Source: a virus
Direction: 5' to 3' (one strand)
IMG/VR virus record: IMGVR_UViG_3300010370_000060
Span: 1 to 47,613 of that record
Length of the DNA: 47,613 bases
Shown here: piece after piece, positions 1 through 9,600 of the stretch
How the letters are laid out: every line of letters starts with the position of its first letter
How positions within the stretch are numbered: position 1 is the first letter of the stretch
The notes under the pieces: model-generated
The model's input: the letters and a program-made list of their open reading frames with translations, nothing else
What the model was told of the DNA's origin: nothing
Databases searched by the model: none
Made by a program: the position numbers and the translations under genes

Positions 1-58
1 ATGTACCAAATGATGCAACTGTTTTTCTTACTAATGAATGATAGAATGTTGAAAACAT
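1..58 (-). CDS. gp15: Proximal tail sheath stabilizer gp15, N-terminal fragment
   Basis: Partial gene that runs off the left edge. The minus strand starts with ATG at 58-56 and reads MFSTFYHSLVRKTVASFGT. This matches the usual start of T4-type gp15 (Met-Phe, an aromatic-rich first strand, then a short basic stretch and FGT). In the family, gp15 caps the tail and holds the contracted or extended sheath at the neck. The ATG shares one base with the TGA stop of gp14 (TGATG), so it is translationally coupled to it. Gene order 13-14-15 is the T4 order, which is the main support because only 19 residues are visible. Confidence 0.7.
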   Translation of the reverse strand, partial: MFSTFYHSLVRKTVASFGT

Positions 59-750
59 CAGTAATTACCTTGTGAGAATGGATCTTTTTCCGTAAAATCT
101 ATAATATTGTCTGCCTCTAATTGCAATTCATCATTATCATCTTCGGTCTTAATATCTTTAATATACTTACCATCCGGATCAGAATCTGTGCCAACAGTTG
201 CAACAATATCTTCTTCAATCTTATCAATTTCTGTGTGGCCGGTGTTAATTTCTTCCATAGAGTATTTAAACAGCTCACAATTAACCGAATATGTATATAG
301 TTTTCCTTGTTGGAAAAACACATTGTGTGAATCAACATATTTTATTTCAAACAATGCTTTTGACAATGGAAAATATATAAGATCACCTATCATAGGTGCA
401 GTCAATAATATAGGTCTATCTGTAAAAGCAGGCATTTTACTTGCTTCTTCTAAAAATCTTTTTTTAGATATTGTTAAAGTTACATTGTGTTGGACTTCCA
501 TTCCAAATTTAGATATAAGAAGCCCCTCTCCTTCGAATCCTGTAGCATTTTCTATAAATGCTTCAATTTTAAATGTATCTTTAAAATAACTTAGTTGATC
601 TTCTCCGAATATAACATCTTTATTTAAAAATCTTCTAGGTAAATAATAAACATCTAACCCATACATTTTTATAGATTCAATTGAAAGATCTTCAAGTAAA
701 TCTTGTGTTGGTTTATATGATAAATTATTTACAAATGGATTTGTTGTCAT
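58..750 (-). CDS. gp14: Neck protein gp14
   Basis: Protein of 230 aa resembling the T4-type neck protein gp14, which with gp13 forms the collar closing the filled head and joining it to the tail. The N-terminus (NPFVNN...QDLLEDLSIESIKMYGLDVYYLPR) is the recognisable family signature; the C-terminus is acidic (EEDIV..DSDPDG, then DDNDELQLEADN). Length is close to T4 gp14 (256 aa). It begins 3 nt after the gp13 stop and overlaps the gp15 start by one base, so the three are probably read from one late transcript. No strong Shine-Dalgarno is visible before the start, which suggests coupling to gp13. Confidence 0.87.
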   Translation of the reverse strand: MTTNPFVNNLSYKPTQDLLEDLSIESIKMYGLDVYYLPRRFLNKDVIFGEDQLSYFKDTFKIEAFIENATGFEGEGLLISKFGMEVQHNVTLTISKKRFLEEASKMPAFTDRPILLTAPMIGDLIYFPLSKALFEIKYVDSHNVFFQQGKLYTYSVNCELFKYSMEEINTGHTEIDKIEEDIVATVGTDSDPDGKYIKDIKTEDDNDELQLEADNIIDFTEKDPFSQGNY

Positions 751-753
751 TTA

Positions 754-1569
754 TTAGCCTACCATGAATCCGGGTGGGAGTTCGTATTTACTTTGTATCT
801 GTTCTTCTATTTGTTGCATCTCTTGTCTGGATTCTGTTAGAATAGTTGCAGCGTCAAACGTAACTCCTCCGGGTAAACTGACTCCCGAATATTTTGATAA
901 ATTCTGGCCCCATTGAAATTTAATTATTGCTGTGCAATATTTTTTAAGCAACCAATCATTAAAAATTTCAGTATATATGTTGGGATCTAATATTTTATAT
1001 GCTTCAAAAAGTAAATATGCACCAACATGTGTTTGCGTTTTCCAATCCATATTGATATAAATTCTATTTGTAACTCTGCTAAACTCTAAAGTTTTTTCTG
1101 GAGTTAACATATCTTGTAACATCTGCATATGTCTTCTGGTAATATCATACGATATAAGACTATCGCTGTAAGTATTTGTTCTTAACCCATACAAATCATT
1201 CAATGCAATTTGATATTTTGCATCGAACATTCCGGTTCCACCTAAAGTATCAAATAACTGAAATACCTTTACAACACTTACCACAGATCTACCTTCTGGA
1301 TCCAATGCAGGTGCTGCTTTTATACCTTTACTTGTATCTTCTAACACTTCATCTTTTAAATCAATGTATCTTCTGTCTATATCTGTTTGAGTAACCTGTC
1401 TTAACATGTAAACCCGTTCTACGCCGTCAAAGTGATATTCCGAAAAATATTGTAAAGCATCATCTAGACGATCCTCTATCTGGGCATCGTCTACGTTTAT
1501 TTGAATAACGGGATATCCTAACCGTCTTAGACAGTATTCTTTTAATTCTTGTCTTGAATTTGGCCTCAT
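754..1569 (-). CDS. gp13: Neck protein gp13
   Basis: Protein of 271 aa matching T4-type gp13, the partner of gp14 in the head-neck connector. The diagnostic part is the first 60 residues: RQELKEYCLRRLGYPVIQIN followed by an acidic helix (DAQIEDRLDDALQYFSEYHFDG). The start is well defined by AAGGAGA at 1575-1581, five bases upstream of the ATG. That ribosome site lies in the 3' arm of a 13-bp hairpin whose loop holds a late promoter, so translation should depend on which promoter made the mRNA (see the hairpin entry). It is followed by gp14 after 3 nt. Confidence 0.88.
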   Translation of the reverse strand: MRPNSRQELKEYCLRRLGYPVIQINVDDAQIEDRLDDALQYFSEYHFDGVERVYMLRQVTQTDIDRRYIDLKDEVLEDTSKGIKAAPALDPEGRSVVSVVKVFQLFDTLGGTGMFDAKYQIALNDLYGLRTNTYSDSLISYDITRRHMQMLQDMLTPEKTLEFSRVTNRIYINMDWKTQTHVGAYLLFEAYKILDPNIYTEIFNDWLLKKYCTAIIKFQWGQNLSKYSGVSLPGGVTFDAATILTESRQEMQQIEEQIQSKYELPPGFMVG

Positions 1570-1573
1570 TTAG

Positions 1574-1609
1574 ATCTCCTTATATAATAATATTTATATA
1601 TAAGGAGAT
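1574..1609 (-). promoter_or_regulatory. Ribosome-site-sequestering hairpin in the gene 13 leader
   Basis: A perfect 13-bp inverted repeat: bases 1574-1586 and 1597-1609 are exact reverse complements separated by a 10-nt loop. On the minus-strand RNA the 3' arm contains the gp13 Shine-Dalgarno (1575-1581). A transcript coming from upstream would fold the site away. A transcript started at the late promoter inside the structure lacks the 5' arm and leaves it open. The geometry is that of T4 gene e and similar late genes. No U-tract follows, so it does not look like a terminator. Confidence 0.75.
1591..1598 (-). promoter_or_regulatory. T4-type late promoter (TATAAATA) for 13-14-15
   Basis: Exact TATAAATA on the minus strand, in the intergenic gap between the 116-aa gene and gp13. 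With T4 spacing (start six bases past the box) transcription begins near 1585, inside the 3' arm of the hairpin and upstream of the Shine-Dalgarno. The 8-mer alone is expected by chance in DNA this AT-rich; position and the embedded hairpin make the case. Confidence 0.7.
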
Positions 1610-1615
1610 TTAAAA

Positions 1616-1966
1616 TTATTCAGAAAATAGATAAGCAATCTTACCTAAATCATTTACTGATAATTTTAGATCGTTGCCAAGTGTTTCGGTCGGAACTGGG
1701 TTCCAATCTACTTCAATTTCCTCATTTAAAAGAACAGAAAATTCATTTAAAAATTCTTGCTTCTTTTCTTCTGTCACAGTATTTTGTTCATTATTTGAAT
1801 ACTTTTTAACCAACTTTACCCTCTGTTCCTCTATATTTTTTAACTCAGTATTAAGATTATTTACAAGTTTCATAACTTTATATGAAACATTGATTGGCAA
1901 CTCTAAATCTAATAACTTTGTTAAAACTGGAACAGAAACATAAACATCACTTAATTTTACCTTCAT
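1616..1966 (-). CDS. Conserved hypothetical, DUF1617-like small protein
   Basis: Protein of 116 aa with no assigned function. It reads as a helical, charged protein: KLSDVYVSVPVLTKLLDLELPI near the start, then a long helix (LVNNLNTELKNIEEQRVKLVKKY) and an acidic end. The pattern of short helix, 'L-P-I' turn and long amphipathic helix resembles small phage proteins of the DUF1617 type as I remember them; this is a loose resemblance. A clear Shine-Dalgarno (TGGAG) lies about 8 bases upstream of the start. It sits 14 nt after the long fibre gene and before the neck genes, where T4 has wac, but shows no fibritin features. Confidence 0.6.
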   Translation of the reverse strand: MKVKLSDVYVSVPVLTKLLDLELPINVSYKVMKLVNNLNTELKNIEEQRVKLVKKYSNNEQNTVTEEKKQEFLNEFSVLLNEEIEVDWNPVPTETLGNDLKLSVNDLGKIAYLFSE

Positions 1967-1980
1967 TTTTTAAATCTCCA

Positions 1981-4900
1981 TTAATTTATTATTGTCATCA
2001 CAACATCAAATTCATAATTTAATACCAATCCACCTATGGTAGTATTTAGTGCCAAAGTTGTTGCTCCTTTGGTAAAATATAAAGATTTTATATTAGCATC
2101 GGTTGTTGCTAATTCTGATAATCTTTCATTTGAAATTAAAGTTCTGTAACTTAATGCTAAAGTATCTGTGTTAAATACCTTTGTTGTAAACATTCTTTTA
2201 ATATTTGGATTATTTTTGTCTGTTATTAATATATCATATATAACTGCTTTAGCGTCTGCAGGAATTCCGTCAATATATGCAGTGCCATAACTCATTATGG
2301 TTTTGTTGAGTTTCTTTATTCTTACACTATTGTTACCACCAGAGAATGCATTTGCTGCATAAATGCTCAATTGACCATCTATGTTTATATTTTTTGCAGT
2401 ATTACTTATATAATAAACGCTATCAACATCAACATTAGCACGTAAGTATATTGTCCCGGTTGATGCTGATCCATTATACTTAGAACCGAGAACCAGATCG
2501 TTTGCGCTGGTTGTGCTTGTGTACATTAGCACTTCGTCTACTATCTTTTCTATAGTTAGATCCTTAGTATTTGTTGCTGCAAAAGAGAAATTTAATCTTT
2601 CATTTGCTGCTACATGAATATTTGCTGTTGTTGAAGAATATAATGTATTCTCTGTTGCACCAGCATTTGTTAAATTAAAGGTGCCTGTGCCAGATTTTAG
2701 GGTCATGGCATTTGCTGCACTAGAACTTATCAGTCCACCATTAATTTGAACATACCCTGCCCCATACGGGCTTAATATTAAATCACAACTTGTAGTTGCA
2801 CCTGAAATTTTATTAACACTTAATGTTGGACTTGTTGTATTATTAAGATTAACATAAAAATCACCAGTTGAAGAAGAATTAGTAAATGTTATTAATTCTT
2901 TATTATTTTGAACAAATGATTTATTATTAATATTTAAATTACCACCAAGATCGGGTGTTAAGTCTTCGGACAAATTGCTCAATACATCAAACGCACTTAT
3001 TTTTACTGTGCTAGAATCCTCTTTAGTGATTATTATATTATACCCGGCAGCGATAGTAAATGAAGAATTGTTTGCTGTTGTTTCGATATAATCATCAGCA
3101 AATCCTGTATAATCATTAGATATATTAACTTTGCTATAAGATTTGATGCCGATCAAATCTTTAAAATAATTCATATCTATGCCGCTTAAATAATTATTTC
3201 CAGATTTTCTTCCAAGAATTTGATTTTCTGTCAGATACACATTTGTTGGAATATAATTTCCATTTGTGTCTAAATCTGTACCAGCACATTTTACAGTGGA
3301 TGCTGGCATGGGTTCCATTTCAAATATTGCTTTATATGTTTTTGTTAAATTATTATAATTATAAGATATGTTTATATTTTTGTATTGTCTTGATGAAGCG
3401 GATGCAGGTTTTAGATCGATATTGCCTGCGAGTGTTTCATAATTTTGTGTTGTGCTTTCTAAAATTAATGCGGCAGCTGCTCTGGCAACCGAATCATCTG
3501 CTGTTTGTATAGTTTTAATACCATATGCTGCTGGAGCGGAGGACGAAATTGTAATTTCACCCGCAGCAGTATTGTTTATTGTAATGTAACTTCCTTCTTT
3601 GATTATAACATTTCCTGATCGTTCATCTGGATTTACTGTTACACTTGAACCATTTATTTTTTGAATTGTGATTGAATCAAAGAAGTAATCTTCTAGAAGA
3701 GTATTTAAATCTGTTTGAGTTAGTGCTGCTATTTCATTATTAGATAATCTACCTAAAACCGAATTAGCGGGTAAAACTAAATCAACATTTCCTTCATCTG
3801 TAGTATTTTTGCCAACTTTTACGCTATTAGCAGGCATCAATTCTAAATGTGTATTTGTTATTGAGGCATCTTTAACAGACAATAATAAATCAAAATTACT
3901 ATCAGTTGAACCGACTTCTGCTTTAATTGTATTTGTGTCTGGAATTTCGATAACAGCACCAGTATCCCCTGCATTAAATGTTCCATGTGATGTTAATATG
4001 CTGTTAAAACCAGAACCTAAACTTGCAAAGTATGATGTACTATCTGCCGATATAACCACCACTGATGAGCCATCTGTATTTTCTGATGCCGTTAATGTTA
4101 TACCTGATCCAGATTGTAGTGTTAAAATATCTGTTTGAGAAGCAGCAGCCAAGGTTGTTGTTGTTGCTCCATTTATAACATCAACAATACTATATGCATT
4201 TTGATTTTCTTCAAGATAGCCTGTAGGCGAAGATCCTATTAATTTGCGTAAATCTGATCTATTTAATGCAGTTACAGAACTCTTATCGCCATTGGTGTCT
4301 ACGATTCTACCAACAACAAATCCTGCTATAGCTCCAGGAACGCCTCCGCCATTTGGTTCTTCGCCGTATGATAATTCATATACACTAGTTACGCTGTTTT
4401 GCACATAAAAACTACCATCAGTGCTTAAATAATAATTTGGAAAATTATTTAGAGAAACATTTATTGGTGTTCCAGCATCATCAGAGGCTTTAATCGAAAA
4501 TGCACCCATATTAGCCAATTCTGTGTTTCCAACACTGCCTGCGGCAGGAACAGAGACGCCAGTTGCAGTTATAGTAATTCCGTTGTAGGCGTGGTTCGTT
4601 AGTGTTATACCGGTTCCAGCAATTAATTCTAATGTGTCATTTGAAACAGAAGAAGTCAGAGTAAATTGAACATCGTCTGAAGAATCGGCAACAACGTCTA
4701 TTATACCAAATCCAGCGGGTGCTTCAATTTCAACTTCGGTATCAGTATGTGTTTTTGCTACTTGTATTTGGATACCATTTAAGCCAGTAAACTGTATATT
4801 GTCTGCAGTCGAAATTGCTGCAATACTATTAACTGTGGCATATGTGTTTTGTGTTCCAGCACCACCAGATGCATAAATTTCTATTTCATTATTGCTGTTT

Positions 4901-6384
4901 GTTCTTATACCTATTCCAGTTCCACCCTTAAAATTTAAAGTATCATTTACTATTGTTGGGCTAAGTGTGGATGCATCATCTACAATATAGATGTCTTTGA
5001 ATGTTGGTAGTTGTCCGTTTCCTTGTGTTAGCAGAATTCCAGATTTAGTTCCTGTTGCAATTAATACGGGTTTTGCTATTCCACTTGGCTTGGTAGTTGT
5101 AACACCGCCTGCTGTTTCTGAAAGATAATATGTCTCACCGAAAGTTAAAGATAAGTCTATGCTTGCGGTTGCATTAAATTGTCCAGATAAAACAACATAA
5201 TATTTTCCATTATAAATTCTTTCAACTATACCAATAAAATTGCTATTTTCTTCTGTGGTTGCATCTGCACGAGTTATTCTAACAGAATCTGTATCTGTAG
5301 TAAATCTTACCACATCTCCTTCTAAAACGGTTCCGCTTATTTCTGTGGCAACATATCTATTTAACCATCTATAATCTAATATACCACTTGTATTGGCTAT
5401 TGGAATTACATAATTTGTAAACGTGGAGGTTGGCTCGGTTTTAAATTGTGATGATCCTGTTATGTTTGCAATATAAATTTTATCATTTACATATAATAAT
5501 CCACCACCACCCTCACCAGATGATAATTTTGATAAGCGTATAACATCTTGGTTTTCTCCATTACTGCTGTCATCTTTGAATGACATTTGTAATATGTCTT
5601 GTGTTGGGTCGGTGGTTATTTCCCAATATTGATCATCTGTTATAGAACCTTTTTGTATTTTTAGAGAAACAAATGTTTGCTCATCAACCAATCCAAAGGT
5701 AAATGTTGCTTCAGTAGATGTTTCAGTACTATCTGAAACGTTTACAAATTTAGATCCGGTTGTAAAGCCTAAATCTGCAGTTGAGAGCCATGCATTTTTT
5801 GCACCATTATATTCAAATTTTGCTATTTGTTCTTTAGTTGCAACTTTTAATCCAGAAACAACTTGGTTTTTTGGTAAAAATTCACCATTAGTGTCTAAAC
5901 TGTAATTTAATGTTATATAAGAATTTTCAACTAATATATTTTGTGAATTTAAGAATAAACTATCAGTTTCAAAGGATACATATGAATCAGAAGAATCGTT
6001 TGAAAAAATATGATTTCCATTTATGTTTAATGGTAAAATATTACTTGCTTTTACTTTTCTTAGTTCATTATTATTATTTGTATTATCGTCACCATTAACA
6101 TCTATCAACAAATAATCGTTGTTATTTACAACAGTGTCCTCTGGGAGAGAAAATATATCTATTCCGACTGTTTTATCTGAATAAAATGTTAATCCGGAAT
6201 TTGTTTTTAAATTTATTGAAAAGGTTGTTTCGCCATTCGTTCCAGCATCAATTTTAATTCCATTACCCTCTATGGCAGAATGTATAGTTATACTATTGTA
6301 CCCACTAATCAATTCATTAGTGGCTACAAACCATGTTGAGAACGTATCTGTTAAATTTAATGCTGTTATTTCTTCTATGGCCAT
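1981..6384 (-). CDS. Long tail fibre / adhesin-like structural protein
   Basis: Protein of 1467 aa, rich in Ser, Thr, Asn and Gly, with short beta-strand modules of the form GxGIxIxxxxxxxIxI. Examples are GTGIGIRTNSNNEIEIYASG, GTGITLTNHAYNGITITATG, GSGITLTASENTDGSSVVVI and GSYITINNTAAGEITISS. Such repeats are usual in trimeric phage fibres. The last ~100 residues (IDGIPADAKAVIYDILITD onward) look like a globular tip. Position between the baseplate genes and the neck genes matches the T4 interval holding 12 and wac, so a short fibre, whisker or host-binding fibre is possible; sequence alone cannot say which. It is coupled to the upstream small gene by a TAATG overlap. Confidence 0.75.
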   Translation of the reverse strand: MAIEEITALNLTDTFSTWFVATNELISGYNSITIHSAIEGNGIKIDAGTNGETTFSINLKTNSGLTFYSDKTVGIDIFSLPEDTVVNNNDYLLIDVNGDDNTNNNNELRKVKASNILPLNINGNHIFSNDSSDSYVSFETDSLFLNSQNILVENSYITLNYSLDTNGEFLPKNQVVSGLKVATKEQIAKFEYNGAKNAWLSTADLGFTTGSKFVNVSDSTETSTEATFTFGLVDEQTFVSLKIQKGSITDDQYWEITTDPTQDILQMSFKDDSSNGENQDVIRLSKLSSGEGGGGLLYVNDKIYIANITGSSQFKTEPTSTFTNYVIPIANTSGILDYRWLNRYVATEISGTVLEGDVVRFTTDTDSVRITRADATTEENSNFIGIVERIYNGKYYVVLSGQFNATASIDLSLTFGETYYLSETAGGVTTTKPSGIAKPVLIATGTKSGILLTQGNGQLPTFKDIYIVDDASTLSPTIVNDTLNFKGGTGIGIRTNSNNEIEIYASGGAGTQNTYATVNSIAAISTADNIQFTGLNGIQIQVAKTHTDTEVEIEAPAGFGIIDVVADSSDDVQFTLTSSVSNDTLELIAGTGITLTNHAYNGITITATGVSVPAAGSVGNTELANMGAFSIKASDDAGTPINVSLNNFPNYYLSTDGSFYVQNSVTSVYELSYGEEPNGGGVPGAIAGFVVGRIVDTNGDKSSVTALNRSDLRKLIGSSPTGYLEENQNAYSIVDVINGATTTTLAAASQTDILTLQSGSGITLTASENTDGSSVVVISADSTSYFASLGSGFNSILTSHGTFNAGDTGAVIEIPDTNTIKAEVGSTDSNFDLLLSVKDASITNTHLELMPANSVKVGKNTTDEGNVDLVLPANSVLGRLSNNEIAALTQTDLNTLLEDYFFDSITIQKINGSSVTVNPDERSGNVIIKEGSYITINNTAAGEITISSSAPAAYGIKTIQTADDSVARAAAALILESTTQNYETLAGNIDLKPASASSRQYKNINISYNYNNLTKTYKAIFEMEPMPASTVKCAGTDLDTNGNYIPTNVYLTENQILGRKSGNNYLSGIDMNYFKDLIGIKSYSKVNISNDYTGFADDYIETTANNSSFTIAAGYNIIITKEDSSTVKISAFDVLSNLSEDLTPDLGGNLNINNKSFVQNNKELITFTNSSSTGDFYVNLNNTTSPTLSVNKISGATTSCDLILSPYGAGYVQINGGLISSSAANAMTLKSGTGTFNLTNAGATENTLYSSTTANIHVAANERLNFSFAATNTKDLTIEKIVDEVLMYTSTTSANDLVLGSKYNGSASTGTIYLRANVDVDSVYYISNTAKNINIDGQLSIYAANAFSGGNNSVRIKKLNKTIMSYGTAYIDGIPADAKAVIYDILITDKNNPNIKRMFTTKVFNTDTLALSYRTLISNERLSELATTDANIKSLYFTKGATTLALNTTIGGLVLNYEFDVVMTIIN

Positions 6385-6605
6385 TAGTTATTCTTTTCTT
6401 TAATTATTTTTTCTAATAATTGTTTTAGATCATTTATATTGTTATCAATATTTTCTATTTTTTTTTCTATTTGTATGTATTTATTAGATAAATTTTTAAT
6501 ATTTTCTAAAGTTGATTTTTTTTCACTGTTAAAATTTAAAATTGCTTTAGAATGTGGATCTTTTTTAAAAAAAGGATGGTCTTTTATTGGTATGAAGTCG
6601 CTCAT
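6384..6605 (-). CDS. Small coiled-coil virion-associated protein
   Basis: Protein of 73 aa. The N-terminus (MSDFIPIKDHPFFKKDPHSKAILN) matches a small protein family widespread in T4-like phages that begins with a 'F-V/I-P/K-V/I' strand and an 'AI(I/L)N(T/F)N' turn. From residue ~30 it is a heptad-patterned coiled coil (IENIDNNINDLKQLLEKIIKEK). The start overlaps the stop of the 1956-aa gene by 4 nt (ATGA), and its own stop shares a base with the fibre start. The tight coupling on both sides suggests a structural or assembly role with one neighbour. No enzymatic motif is present. Confidence 0.7.
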   Translation of the reverse strand: MSDFIPIKDHPFFKKDPHSKAILNFNSEKKSTLENIKNLSNKYIQIEKKIENIDNNINDLKQLLEKIIKEKNN

Positions 6606-9600
6606 TGTATTGCGATTCCTCTCATGTCTTTGACTTTAGGTACATTGCATGAATTATTAGAAAATAGGCATATCTTAATACTAAATTTATCAAATGCATC
6701 AATGTCTTCTGGGAACGTATATTCAATTTCTCTATAATCTTGATCATCTAGTGACACAAAATCATTTCCGCTTCTAGTCAGTTGGACATATGGTTGATTT
6801 TCAAATTGTCCTGATGATGATGCACCTTGTGTTTTAACAAAAACGGCAAGATCTGTTCCTTGTGGTTTGTATACTGTTAAAAGAACTTTAATGTTTGATG
6901 CATCAAATCCTGGAGCCAATGTTATTTTTCTTGTCATATAACGCATTGTTGCAGGATTCTTTCCTTCTGCTGTTGATTGTTTTATCGCAGCAAATGGTTT
7001 TGTTTCATTTTCTATTATAGTAGCAGACGCTCTTCCATCTGCACCTATTTCAGAAACGTCTATCATATTACGAATAAATAGAACTCCAGATTTTTCTAAA
7101 TCAAATATTGGAGAAATATGTGGATTCGTTAGAGTTGTATTAACTACAACTTTAAATTGTTGTTGTGGTGAGGCTCTTCTAATAGCACCTGCATTACCTA
7201 AAACAATATCTGTGTTCAAAGGAACATTTGTAGTATCTATATTTGTAGATCCTTCATAGTAATCAACTGAATAATTTACTCTACAATTAGGATAATCGAC
7301 TGCTTTAAGTGCCAAATTATATGTATTAAATGTTAATAAATCACCATCACCATTTTCAAACGTATTATTAAAATCTGCTGCAATGCTGGCATCTGCTGCT
7401 AAAGTAAAGGTCTTAGATGCGGGGTTTGTTGGTGATGCAGTTGAATCAAATATTAATTTATTCATCTTAAACATCAGATCAGTTGTACCGTCTGGTTCCC
7501 AAGTAGAAGCATTTGCGGATCTAAAGAAAACTCCTAAATATGGGTTCTCTAGAACTCTTAAGTTTTCGTCTCTAACATCTCTATCTCCTAGTTTTGCAGC
7601 ATATAATGCATATTCTCTGCTTGTAGAACGAACAACAAAAGAGTGTTCGCCAGGAGACAGATATACTGGAGCATCAAATGTAAATTTAGTAAATTTGTTG
7701 GAATCATTTATATCGGGTAAAGCATCAGCGTCATTTAATGCTTTTACATTTGCTGCATTTACTACAGCAACTCCATTTGGATAAATTCTATTAATATCTG
7801 GATAGCCGTTTACTGTCGGTCTGAGTTCAACTTTGACAGGAATAACTGGATCTTTAGTGCTAAAACACAAATCTAAAGATTCAACATAAACCCCATCTGG
7901 ATATAATTCTTCATTTACAAAGAATGTTTGTGCCAGAGGGTCAAAACTGTATAAGAATTGTAATTCTCTAGATCTTACAGTTCTTTCTTGTAATGTTTGA
8001 GTATTATTAAATCTAAAATCTCTTACAGTTGTTGATGTTGTTTCTTTTGTGACACTTAAACCACTAGCAGCAAATGCGGCAGTGGCATACATTGTGGTAT
8101 TTATATCTGTTTTATCGTTTACTTGATTATCTGTAATTACAAATAATTTTTCTCCTGTTCTAAATTTATTAGAGGGTAAATCAAATAATATTTCTATGTT
8201 TCCATTTTTGTCTGTTTTAGGGAAATTTCCCACAAAATTTACATAAGTGCCGTTTCTATTAAATCTACAATATTCTTTAATATCAATATTATCAAAGAAA
8301 ATATAAACTCTAGTGTTTGGTCTTAACTGTGTAGCCGATATTTTTATTGTCTGGGGTCTCATGAAATGAACGAGAGACACATCGGTTACTCTTTCACCCA
8401 AACTTACATTACGCTCTGAAGATGTTAATTGTCCTTGTGTTCTTGTTCTTTCTTGTTCTCTAGTTACATCCCAAACTTGAAACATACTTCTTCCTTGGGA
8501 TACGCGACCCGGAGTAGTTCTTGTTGTATCTGTTGTTTGCCAATCTGAAAAGAAAGTACCGAATGGAGCAATATTATTATTAAATAGTGCTTGATTAATA
8601 TTATCTATTGCCTCATTCAATCCACCAGTTAGATCAATTTTAACCTCTGGCTTTACCGTAGTGTCCACCCAATCATCAGAAGAAGGTTTCAATATGACCT
8701 CTCCATCGTATTGGAAACTATCTAGTGCTGTAATTAATACGGTTTGTGTGGCTAAAGGTTGTGTAATAAATGTTTCTATACTTTCTGGTTGTAGTATGTA
8801 AAGACCTGTGCCTTGTATTGCCCCAGAAAATGCAGATTTTATAATTGCAGAATTTTGTTCAACGAAATTATTTGTTGAACCGGGATCAGGAACTAAAGAC
8901 AATCTTGTTGTTTTAAATGGGTGTCTTAGGTAGCCTTCTCGTGGATTTACACATGCATTATATTGTACACTATAAACATCACCAACTGCATGGCTAACGA
9001 AGGAATCAACAACAACTCCATTTTTTTCTCTTGTAAATCCGTTTGCATCTTTAACAACAAGATCAGTTGCCTCTTTTTCTAATAAAGAAAGTACAGTATA
9101 ATATTCTATTTCTGATATTCTCTTATCGAGTTTACCGATATCACGCATGGTGTATCGTCTATTTTCTATTTTTCTAAATGTAATGTCTTTAACATTTAAT
9201 GTGTATTCGGGAACTTGAACTGTATACAATAACATTCCTAATTTGTTATTAGTTGCGGGTTCTACTGCCTCTATGGAAGATACTCCCTTATCTAGGGTAA
9301 ATGTTCCTGATTTATCAAGATATAATTTATCTACTCTATTTAAATAATGTTCATTTTTAATAACAAATCTTGAATTGGGTATAGAAGTAAATACTATATC
9401 ATAATATGCCGTGTTATCATAAGGATTTTCGTTATTACTTATGGGAGCTGTCAATGTTTCAACTGGCCTAAAATCTATTATAGAGCTTTTATGGAATATT
9501 TTTCCAGTCTTTGATGGAAAATAACCAATATCATCTAAAGGCATTAACACGCCGGTTCCATATGTGTAGGATTCTCTTACAACCGGACCGCTGCCACTGT

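Noticed and set aside
8098-8105. TATAAATA on the minus strand inside the 1956-aa gene
   Set aside because: No gene start follows within a useful distance; the 8-mer is expected several times by chance in DNA this AT-rich.
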